NCBI RefSeq assembly: GCF_014218335.1
Contig: NZ_AP023367.1
Span: forward strand, 2,357,501 to 2,421,500
Length of the DNA: 64,000 nucleotides
Source: Anaerocolumna cellulosilytica
GTDB lineage: Bacteria > Bacillota > Clostridia > Lachnospirales > Lachnospiraceae
Reading direction: 5' to 3'
Every line of letters starts with the position of its first letter. Position 1 is the stretch's first letter. Below the pieces are notes generated by a model. The model was not told the origin of the DNA. It saw only the letters and a list, made by a program, of their open reading frames with translations, and made no database searches. The position numbers and the translations under genes are program-made. Below are positions 55,826 to 64,000 of this stretch, piece after piece.

Positions 55826-58800
55826 ATGAAAGAGTTCACTAAACTAATATTTGAACAGGTAGCCAACAAAAAACTGGATAGTAAAACAGCCAAATCAATA
55901 CTCCACAGTTATCGGTCTCAACTGGATATCACAGGTAGTGAGGAAAAAAATAGGGACATAGCTGTTATCGGTATGGCTTGTAATTTTGGAAAGGCAACGA
56001 ATCTATGGGAGTTCTGGAGTAATATTGAACAGGAAAAGGATTGTCTGACAGAAATACCGAAAGATCGATGGAGAGAAGAACACCGGTATAGTCAAAATTC
56101 GGAGGAAGCATTAAAAAGCTACAGCAAATGGGGGAGCTTTATAAGTCATGCAAAGGATTTTGATGCAAAATTTTTCAATCAGTCTGAACAGAGTGCTTAC
56201 GTAACAGATCCTCAACAGAGGTTATTTTTACATCTTTGCTGGGAAGCTTTAGAAAATGCGGGTTATGGAAGTTCAGACAGCAGAACCTGTGATATGGGTG
56301 TTTTTGTTGGAGCAAGAGGGAATGTGTATGATTCAGAAAGTTATGTTGAAGATATGAATACTTCTTCCATGTCCCGAAAGGAAAGGATTGAATTATTCCG
56401 CTCCGTGGTATTAGGTAAAGCTCCGAACATGATTGCTGCCGCAGTATCAAATTTTCTGAATTTAAAAGGGCCTTCACTTGTGGTAGATACTGCTTGTTCG
56501 TCTTCCTTGGTAAGTATTCATTTAGCTTGTCAGAGTATTTTATGCGGTGACTGTGAGATGGCGATTGCCGGAGGTGTAGAAATCCTTGCAGATCCTAACA
56601 CATATGTTTATCTAAGCCAGATAAAAGCATTATCTCCGGATGGAAAATGTAAAACTTTTGACAAAACTGCCAATGGTTATGTCCCTGGTGAGGGAGGCGG
56701 AGCGGTTATATTAAAGCCCCTTGCTAAAGCACTAAAAGATAAAGATACGATTATGGCTGTTATAAAGGGTTCGGCAATAAATAATGACGGTTACACCATA
56801 GGTACTACCACGCCGGATGTAGAAGGGCAGAAAACCGTACTAAAAAAAGCGTATAAGAAAGCGGGTGTAGCCCCTGAATCAATTACACTTATAGAAGCGC
56901 ATGGTACGGGAACTTTTCTCGGTGACCCGACAGAATTTCGGGCATTGTCAGAAGTATTCAGAGAGAATACACGGTCTTCCAATTTTTGTGCTTTAGGAAC
57001 TGTAAAATCAAATATCGGACACCTGCATTCGGCAGCAGGGATTGCTAGCTTTATCAAAATTGTACTTGCCCTTAGTAAAAAGAAAATTCCTGCCACACTA
57101 AATTGTAAAGAGCCCAATCCTCGTTTTGATTTAATTATATCTCCATTTTATATTGCTGACCATACATCGGAATGGATAACGAATGAGATTAGCAGGAGGG
57201 CAGGGATTAGTTCCTTTGGTTTTGGCGGAACCAATTGTCATATCATTTTAGAAGAAGCAGGCCCAACGCCTACAGCTGAAAGCCATTCCTTTGCTAAGAC
57301 GCATCTGGCAGTTTATTCAGCTAAGGATAAGAAAGCACTTAGGAATCTTCTCATGAATAATCTGGAGTTTTTAGAGAAGTATACCGGAGGAGTGGAGGAA
57401 TATACTTATACTTTAAATACCGGAAGAGAAAAATTCGAGTATTGTACTGCTATAACAGTCTCAGACCTAAAAGAAGTAAAGCAAAAGCTGGCTGAAAAAA
57501 TACAGGACCTAAATTTATTATCGGGAAATAAAAAAAGTGAGAAAGAGTATAGTGAGCATCGTGAACCGCCCAAGTTAGTTATGATATTTCCCGGTCAAGG
57601 CAGCCAATATCAAGGTATGGCAGAAGAACTTTATCATTGTTCTGCCGGTTTTAGAGAAGCTTTTGACCGGTGCGATGAGATTACAAGCAGGTATCTGGGC
57701 CAGTCTATAAAAAGTATGCTATATGGAAAAGATGCTGATAAGTGGATTCATGAAACCAGGTTTACCCAGCCAATCGTCTTTGCCATGGATTATTCTATCG
57801 GCAGAATGTGGATGGATTTAGGTATAATGCCATCGGCTGTCTTAGGTCATAGTATTGGAGAATATGCTGCTGCATGTATCGCAGGAGTATTTCAATTAGA
57901 AGATGCAATAAGATTAGTGGTAAAAAGAGCTGCACTTATGGATGCGATTGACTGTAATGGGGGAATGATGGTTGTTTCGGCAGATGAAAATACAGTGAAA
58001 AAGGTTTCCGTTAAGGCTTTTCATGGTACTGACAGGGAGATTTATATTGCAGCAGTGAACAGCCCCTCCAATACAGTTATATCGGGAACAAAAGAGGCTT
58101 TGGTTCTAATGAAACAAAAATTTTCAGAAATAGGCATAAATGTAAAGGAGCTGACCGTTTCCCATCCGTTTCATTCAATATTAATGGAGCCAATGCTTCA
58201 GGAATATGTATTAGAACTAAGCACAGTAAAAATGGCGAATGCTCAAATACCATTGGTATGTAATGTTACAGGAGATTTTAAATATAATTTTGATGCCGAT
58301 TACTGGCTATCACATATTATGAAGCCTGTTATGTTCCATCAAAGTGTATTGAGCTTAGTTAGAAAAGAGTACGATTGTTTCCTTGAAGCCGGTTCAGGAA
58401 CCACAATTACCACTATGCTAAAGCGTATTGAGGATGTTTCTCATAGACACTGTATTTCCACAATGAAACCATACGAATCCAATTGGAAATGTTTGCTGGA
58501 AGCGGTAGCTATATTAGAAGAAATAGGAGTTCGTATTCGGCTAAAGGAATTGTATAGAAATAATTTAATACAAAAAATTGAGCTGCCAAATTACCCGTTT
58601 CAGTATAGCAGTTATTGGATTGACCAGGAGAGAACAATAGAAACCGGCAGTTTAGCAGATGTATTAAATGAGAACATAAAGAACCAAGAAAACTTAAAAT
58701 ATGCTCTTTTTGATACCATTAATTTTGATTCTGAAGAAGAAATCGAGTTAGAGAAAACAGTGAAACCGGATGAATTAGAGGTAATCCGTAATCATATGGT

Positions 58801-61800
58801 TGAAGAACAAGTGGTAATGCCGGGAGTATGTTTTTGGGAAATGGCTCAGATTGCTGCCATACATGGATATGGCAAGGTACCGGTTATGCTAAATACCATA
58901 ACATATCCCTGTCCTTTGGTAATTAGTAAAGAGATAGAAACAACGTATCGAATAAATCTTAACAAACAGACCGGAAAGTTTAGAGTATCATTTCTTTCTA
59001 AAGAAGGCATAGAGCAGCGCTTTGTTATAGCGGCAATGGGGACTATTGATACCGGAACTGCAATAAGGAAAGAAACGCTTAGTATTCCTGCAGTAAAGCA
59101 AAGATTGTCCCAGAGTTTTTCAGAGGGCAGAATCCTTAAGGAGCAGTTTAGAGAAAAGGGCCTTAACTACGGGGAAGAGTTTTATTCTGTTGTGAAGATA
59201 TGGGAAGGAAAAAATGAGGCATTAACGGAGTTGAAGCTTAATGTAGATACAGAATCTGAGAGATACATGTACTTTCCAGGAATTTTAGATGGCGCGCTTC
59301 AAACCATAGCCGGAGTAGAAGAAGTAATAAAGGATTCCCGCAAATACATACCCTACCGAGTCAAAAAAATTGAATACTATGGGTTATTGCAAGGAAACAG
59401 CTATGGATATGTAAAGCTGCTTCGTTACAATAAAGAAAAAGGCTTGATTGAATTTCAGGTTACTATTACGGATATCCATGGTGATGTAAAAATATATATT
59501 GATAACATGTGTCTTAAGGCGGTAGCAGACAACCCTAAGGAAAAAGAGAAAAGTAATAAACGGGAAATTAACGAATACTATGCTCCCTACTGGCAGAAAG
59601 TTAAGCCACCGAAAAATCAAACGGAAAAAAGAAGGCAGATACTACTCTTTAAGGAAGACAATGAAGAAACTCTTCTGTCAGCTAGCTTTAAGAAGACGCC
59701 TGGAGTTATTGAGGTATACAAAGAAGATGTATTTCATATAGTCGATGAGAGGCGTTTTACTGTCAATCCTCAAAAGCCAAGGAGTTACGAGGCGTTATTT
59801 CATGACTTAAAAAAGCAAGATTTTGTTATTGATACTATCATACTAGATTACACAATGAATGAACGGATGAATAATTTTAATTATATTCAGGCTGAGGCGT
59901 CTCTCAGAAATAGTGCAATGGAGATGGTTAATGTAATTAACCATCTTAGAAACTATTATCGGAATGACATCAATCTTGTGGTGATCACTAGACAGGCATT
60001 TTTGGTGAACGATACTGATACGGGTGCGAGCTTCTGGCTGTCAGCATTAATGGGTTTTATTCGCTGCATCTCCTTGGAACATAAAACGGTTCATAGTATG
60101 TTTGTAGATATGGACGGAGGAGACAAGGCTGAATTAGAAGATACAGGTTCTATAATAGATCGTTTATTAGGCAGTTATTCGAATGGAATCTTTGCTTTAA
60201 GAAAGGGTACTATCTATTCCCAAGCCTTTAAAAAAGAAAAGTTCGTTAAGGATGTCAGAAACGGGCTGCCTTTTAAAGAGAATGGGGTATATGTTATAGC
60301 CGGTGGGCTTGGAGGCGTAGGACTGGAAATTGCTAAGTGTATAGGAAAAACGGTAGGGACAAAGCTAGTTTTACTGGGAAGAAGTCAATTACCCGAAAGA
60401 GAACAATGGGACTTGGTAAGCCAGAAAGATGATAGTGATATTGCAAGTAAGGTAAAAGCATTAAAGAGTATAGAAGCGTTGGGGTGTGAAGTATCTTACA
60501 TATCTGTGGATTTAGGCGGGGAAGAAGAAGTAATGACTGCAATGGAAAGTGTAAGAGCGGCATATGGATCAATAAATGGTGTAATTCATGCGGCGGGTGT
60601 ACTAAAGGATGGACTTATAAAAAATCTTTCTCAGGAATTGTATGATTACGTAACAGTATCCAAAATAAGAGGAGCTTGGCTGCTAGATCAGGCGACAGAG
60701 CAGGATGCACTAGATTTTTATGTAATATGTTCAGCTCTGGTGACCTTCCTTGGGAATGTGGGACAAGCCTTTTACAGTACTGCAAATGCATTTTTGGATT
60801 CCTTTGCAGGACACAGAGCCCTGATAAAAAAGAAAAAAACAATCGTAATAAATTGGGGGGTGTGGTCCGACGTTGGAATGGTTGCAGACTCTGTCAATAA
60901 AAAGCTTCTGGAGGAAAGGGGAATTATTCCTCTAACAACAGAAGAAGCCATTGGAGCGTTATGTTCTTGCTTGACGGCTGATAACCTGCAATTTGGCATT
61001 GCCAGATTAGAAGAGGCTATAGAAAATAGACTGCTAAGCCTGCCGGTTATTAAGAACAGGAATTCTGAAAGCATTCATATTGCTGAGAAGGAAGTGGCAA
61101 TAAACGGGAATGGGCCTGAATTGGAAGACGAAGTAAAAAAATATCTGCTAATAAAGGTTAATGCCTTAAAGGATTCACAAAATACCGTAAATTATAAGAC
61201 CAGTTTTTTGGAAGCCGGACTGGATTCTATAACAATGGTTAATTTTACTGATAATTTCGGGCGGGAAACCGGAATTAAATTATACCCTACGGTACTATTT
61301 GAGTATCCGACCATCCAGGAACTTACCAAGTATCTGTTAAAGGACTATAAAAAAGAATTAGATACGTATTTCAAAAATTCTTTTCCTGTAAAGGGAGTGG
61401 CTGTAAATACGGTTATAAAAACGGCATCTTTGGAATTGCAAGAAGACAGGGAAATTATGCGTTCACACAAGGAACCTCCGTTTGATACTAACATACAGTA
61501 TTCTGACTCTGACATAGCAGTTATTGGTATATCTGGTATTTTTCCGGGAGCTAAGAACGTAGATGAATTCATGGATAATCTATTAAAGGGACGAAATTCT
61601 GTTGTAGAAATACCGGCCAAACGGTGGGACTACAAAGAACATTATCATACAGAGAAGAAGAAGGGGAAAACGTATTGTAAATGGGGGGGCTTTGTTGAGG
61701 ATATAGATTTGTTTGATCCATTGTTTTTTAACATATCGCCAATGGAGGCAACGGTACTGGATCCGCAGCAAAAATTTTTATTACAGGCAGGGTGGGAAGC

Positions 61801-64000
61801 ACTAGAAGATGCAGGTTATGCAAACGGCAGTTTATTTCATACAAAAACCGGAGTCTTTGTAGGTGTATCAAATCATAATTACTTTGATGAATCCTTTGAT
61901 GCCAATAATAATTATAGTGGACTTGGCACAGCAAATGCCATTGCAGCAAACCGATTATCCTACTTTTTAGATTTTAAAGGGCCGAGTATGAGTATTGATA
62001 CCCAGTGTTCCTCATCATTAGTAGCAGTACATGAAGCCTGCAAGAGTATACTCTCAGGAGAATGCGAGTATGCCCTTGCCGCTGGTGTTAATTTTTTAAT
62101 TCCCAAGGATTATTATATCCTGCTTAGCCAAATGGAGGCAGTATCAAAGGATGGCAGTTGTAAGACTTTTGATAAAGAAGCGAATGGCTTTGTATCAGGC
62201 GAAGGGATTGGTGTTTTGCTGTTAAAGAGACTGTCTGATGCCATTAAAGACAGGGATAATATACACTGTATTATTAAAGCCAGTGAAGTAAATCATGACG
62301 GACGTTCAGCAAGCCTCACAGCTCCTAATAGTAAATCACAAACGGATTTAATAAAAAATTGTATAAATAAAGCAGCTATAAATCCTGAAACAATTACTTA
62401 TGTGGAGACTCACGGGACAGGAACTCCCATCGGGGATCCAATAGAGATAAAAGGCTTGACCGATGCATTTTTAGAGTTTAGTAACCGGAAAAGTTATTGT
62501 GCTCTTGGTGCGGTCAAAAGCAATATTGGACATCTGGAATCGGCTGCAGGGATGGCTGGTATGATAAAAGTCATTATGGCTATGAAAAATAAAATCATAC
62601 CTGGTAATTTACACTTTAATGAAAAAAATCCATTCATTAATTTTGCCGATTCTCCCTTTTATGTATTAGATAAACCGACTGAGTGGCTGGTAAAAGGTCA
62701 TCCTTTAAGAGCAGCCGTAAGTTCTTTTGGAATGGGAGGAACCAATGCCCATGTAATATTGGAACAACCGCCGGAGTATGAAGGGTCAGAAATTGTTAAA
62801 GACAAGGAGTATCCGGTTATACTGTCGGCAAAGAGTAAGGAAGCATTAAAGATGAGCGTTAACAGGCTTTTAGAATACCTAAAGAAAGCGAAAGACCTAT
62901 CTCTTGAGAATGTTTCCTATACCTTGAGTACAGGGAGGTATCATTTTAACAATCGGATTGCCATAGCAGTAGATAGTGTTGGAGACCTAATCGCTGCTTT
63001 ACAGGAGGTTTCTGCGAATGATTTGAAAGAACTTTCATCAAACCGGATATTTTATAACAAAGCGGAAGGCAGTGATGCTATATCTTATCTGAGTATTCAG
63101 GATAAGAGCCCGATTCCTGTGTCCGTAATTTTGCCGTATTACAATAAACAGACATTGGATTTTGTAATAAGGACAATAAACGATGGATTCATAGAAAATC
63201 CAGTATTTTATGAACTATTAAATGAATATAAAGAGATTTTACTTACGATGGGAATCAACCTAAATCATTACTTTACAGGTAACGCCTTATTGTATAGTGA
63301 ATCAGAGACCGTCCTTTGTGTTTATGTATTTATCATTTGCTTATGCAGATGGTTACAAGCATTTGGATTTGTCATAAACAAACTAGTTTCAACAAATGAT
63401 ACACATGGAATTAGAGAAGTATTAAGTGGACAAAAAACGCTGCAAGAAGGTGTATCCTACGTATTAGAGCACGTCAGAGTGCATGAAGTAAGTACGGAAG
63501 ATGAGGAAATCTTAATATCCCTAGTGGAGAATAACAACGGATACATAATTAATTTAAACAATGGATTTGAACAAATTATAACAGATAGGGAAAGCAATCC
63601 AGAACTAATCTTCTCCATTAGCAGGGAAGAGAATGATGGGATAGATGGATTGATACAGATGCTGTCCTCACTGTATGTAAAAGGAGAAGCGGTGCAATTT
63701 AAAGCTCTGTATGCTAAGTCAGTGAGAAAGATTTCCTTACCTGCCTATGCATTTCAGATGAAACGTTATTGGCATAATAAGAATAATTCAATGAAGACGG
63801 CAGCCGCAGAAATAGAAGCAGGATATCAGCTTGCAGAAAAGTATAAGGCAGAAGATTTCTTTTATAAATGGTACTGGCAGGAAGCCTCACCAAATGAAGC
63901 TCTCATACCGGTTGAAGGAGCAGTATGGATTATATTCACTACTTCCGGTTATCTCTCAGACTTAATTCAAAATAGTCTTAAAGAAAGAAAACAAAGGATT
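55826..64000 (+). CDS. PKS3: polyketide synthase, KS-AT-DH-KR-ACP-KS-ATx-..., 3' end outside window
   Basis: 2725 codons present. The start ATG lies 2 bases after the PKS2 stop, and landmark motifs stay in one frame to the window end. An N-terminal docking helix (TKLIFEQVANKKLDSKTAKS) is followed by KS1 (43-470, Cys224). An intact AT (about 580-880) has Ser676 in GHSIGEY and H780 in HPFHS, a malonyl-type pattern. DH has His990 in NHMVEEQVVMPG and Asp1155. KR (1480-1730) has Tyr1650, but Ala1637 where Ser is usual. ACP has Ser1801. KS2 (1895-2320) has Cys2061 in DTQCSSS. An eroded AT follows with STNDT at 2522-2526 replacing GHSxG. Then comes the post-AT linker (LPAYAFQMKRYW), and the beginning of what looks like a pseudo-KR. 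Confidence 0.92.
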   Translation, partial: MKEFTKLIFEQVANKKLDSKTAKSILHSYRSQLDITGSEEKNRDIAVIGMACNFGKATNLWEFWSNIEQEKDCLTEIPKDRWREEHRYSQNSEEALKSYSKWGSFISHAKDFDAKFFNQSEQSAYVTDPQQRLFLHLCWEALENAGYGSSDSRTCDMGVFVGARGNVYDSESYVEDMNTSSMSRKERIELFRSVVLGKAPNMIAAAVSNFLNLKGPSLVVDTACSSSLVSIHLACQSILCGDCEMAIAGGVEILADPNTYVYLSQIKALSPDGKCKTFDKTANGYVPGEGGGAVILKPLAKALKDKDTIMAVIKGSAINNDGYTIGTTTPDVEGQKTVLKKAYKKAGVAPESITLIEAHGTGTFLGDPTEFRALSEVFRENTRSSNFCALGTVKSNIGHLHSAAGIASFIKIVLALSKKKIPATLNCKEPNPRFDLIISPFYIADHTSEWITNEISRRAGISSFGFGGTNCHIILEEAGPTPTAESHSFAKTHLAVYSAKDKKALRNLLMNNLEFLEKYTGGVEEYTYTLNTGREKFEYCTAITVSDLKEVKQKLAEKIQDLNLLSGNKKSEKEYSEHREPPKLVMIFPGQGSQYQGMAEELYHCSAGFREAFDRCDEITSRYLGQSIKSMLYGKDADKWIHETRFTQPIVFAMDYSIGRMWMDLGIMPSAVLGHSIGEYAAACIAGVFQLEDAIRLVVKRAALMDAIDCNGGMMVVSADENTVKKVSVKAFHGTDREIYIAAVNSPSNTVISGTKEALVLMKQKFSEIGINVKELTVSHPFHSILMEPMLQEYVLELSTVKMANAQIPLVCNVTGDFKYNFDADYWLSHIMKPVMFHQSVLSLVRKEYDCFLEAGSGTTITTMLKRIEDVSHRHCISTMKPYESNWKCLLEAVAILEEIGVRIRLKELYRNNLIQKIELPNYPFQYSSYWIDQERTIETGSLADVLNENIKNQENLKYALFDTINFDSEEEIELEKTVKPDELEVIRNHMVEEQVVMPGVCFWEMAQIAAIHGYGKVPVMLNTITYPCPLVISKEIETTYRINLNKQTGKFRVSFLSKEGIEQRFVIAAMGTIDTGTAIRKETLSIPAVKQRLSQSFSEGRILKEQFREKGLNYGEEFYSVVKIWEGKNEALTELKLNVDTESERYMYFPGILDGALQTIAGVEEVIKDSRKYIPYRVKKIEYYGLLQGNSYGYVKLLRYNKEKGLIEFQVTITDIHGDVKIYIDNMCLKAVADNPKEKEKSNKREINEYYAPYWQKVKPPKNQTEKRRQILLFKEDNEETLLSASFKKTPGVIEVYKEDVFHIVDERRFTVNPQKPRSYEALFHDLKKQDFVIDTIILDYTMNERMNNFNYIQAEASLRNSAMEMVNVINHLRNYYRNDINLVVITRQAFLVNDTDTGASFWLSALMGFIRCISLEHKTVHSMFVDMDGGDKAELEDTGSIIDRLLGSYSNGIFALRKGTIYSQAFKKEKFVKDVRNGLPFKENGVYVIAGGLGGVGLEIAKCIGKTVGTKLVLLGRSQLPEREQWDLVSQKDDSDIASKVKALKSIEALGCEVSYISVDLGGEEEVMTAMESVRAAYGSINGVIHAAGVLKDGLIKNLSQELYDYVTVSKIRGAWLLDQATEQDALDFYVICSALVTFLGNVGQAFYSTANAFLDSFAGHRALIKKKKTIVINWGVWSDVGMVADSVNKKLLEERGIIPLTTEEAIGALCSCLTADNLQFGIARLEEAIENRLLSLPVIKNRNSESIHIAEKEVAINGNGPELEDEVKKYLLIKVNALKDSQNTVNYKTSFLEAGLDSITMVNFTDNFGRETGIKLYPTVLFEYPTIQELTKYLLKDYKKELDTYFKNSFPVKGVAVNTVIKTASLELQEDREIMRSHKEPPFDTNIQYSDSDIAVIGISGIFPGAKNVDEFMDNLLKGRNSVVEIPAKRWDYKEHYHTEKKKGKTYCKWGGFVEDIDLFDPLFFNISPMEATVLDPQQKFLLQAGWEALEDAGYANGSLFHTKTGVFVGVSNHNYFDESFDANNNYSGLGTANAIAANRLSYFLDFKGPSMSIDTQCSSSLVAVHEACKSILSGECEYALAAGVNFLIPKDYYILLSQMEAVSKDGSCKTFDKEANGFVSGEGIGVLLLKRLSDAIKDRDNIHCIIKASEVNHDGRSASLTAPNSKSQTDLIKNCINKAAINPETITYVETHGTGTPIGDPIEIKGLTDAFLEFSNRKSYCALGAVKSNIGHLESAAGMAGMIKVIMAMKNKIIPGNLHFNEKNPFINFADSPFYVLDKPTEWLVKGHPLRAAVSSFGMGGTNAHVILEQPPEYEGSEIVKDKEYPVILSAKSKEALKMSVNRLLEYLKKAKDLSLENVSYTLSTGRYHFNNRIAIAVDSVGDLIAALQEVSANDLKELSSNRIFYNKAEGSDAISYLSIQDKSPIPVSVILPYYNKQTLDFVIRTINDGFIENPVFYELLNEYKEILLTMGINLNHYFTGNALLYSESETVLCVYVFIICLCRWLQAFGFVINKLVSTNDTHGIREVLSGQKTLQEGVSYVLEHVRVHEVSTEDEEILISLVENNNGYIINLNNGFEQIITDRESNPELIFSISREENDGIDGLIQMLSSLYVKGEAVQFKALYAKSVRKISLPAYAFQMKRYWHNKNNSMKTAAAEIEAGYQLAEKYKAEDFFYKWYWQEASPNEALIPVEGAVWIIFTTSGYLSDLIQNSLKERKQRI

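Noticed and set aside
33865-64000. A hybrid PKS-NRPS
   Set aside because: No condensation or adenylation domain motifs were found in any of the three proteins; the amino chemistry is suggested by the aminotransferases only.

Overview
The window is AT-rich, with strong G-rich Shine-Dalgarno sites, and reads as a strictly anaerobic clostridium, probably Lachnospiraceae. This is inferred from base composition, the cytosolic GH9 enzyme, the HgdC-type oxygen-sensitive activase and the PKS style. No tRNA, rRNA or CRISPR array was seen. All transcription is on the + strand except one insertion sequence.

Region 1 (1-15.8 kb) is a tandem array of about eight paralogous small membrane-anchored proteins (~180 aa, one N-terminal membrane segment, C-terminal SSDWF.KGYYK signature). 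Between them lie decayed or truncated copies of the 5' end of one large gene. The array ends in the intact large gene (7390-15744), which encodes a secreted HEYGH metalloprotease-like protein with 23 C-terminal Flg_new/InlB-type repeats. An IS3-family element (3.4-4.65 kb) sits inside the array.

Region 2 (15.8-18 kb) holds a terminator, a structured 5' leader and a stand-alone cytosolic GH9 glycosidase, closed by a strong terminator.

Region 3 (18.1-64 kb, running off the end) is one long PKS operon behind a good TTGAAA-N17-TATAAT promoter. The first half encodes tailoring and precursor genes: an HgdC/BadF-type activase, a double-domain hydroxyacyl dehydrogenase plus a degenerate paralogue, two class III aminotransferases, a class I aminotransferase, two discrete ACPs, two type II thioesterases, a PfaD-type trans-enoylreductase, a MaoC-SDR fusion and an FkbH-type protein. 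Together they suggest that an unusual, probably amino-bearing, starter or extender unit is built on a discrete ACP. The first PKS begins directly with a KS and has no loading domain.

Three giant PKSs follow. PKS1 is KS-(ATx)-DH-KR-ACP-ACP-KS-(ATx)-KR-ACP. PKS2 is KS-AT-DH-KR0-cMT-ACP-KS-(ATx)-OYE-KR-ACP. PKS3 is KS-AT-DH-KR-ACP-KS-(ATx)-..., incomplete. The most unusual observations are these. Four of six modules carry an eroded acyltransferase scaffold whose GHSxG serine is replaced by a different residue each time (P, G, E, N), while two modules keep intact malonyl-type cis-ATs. An Old-Yellow-Enzyme/2,4-dienoyl-CoA-reductase-like flavin domain with a four-cysteine cluster is embedded in PKS2 where a DH would normally lie.
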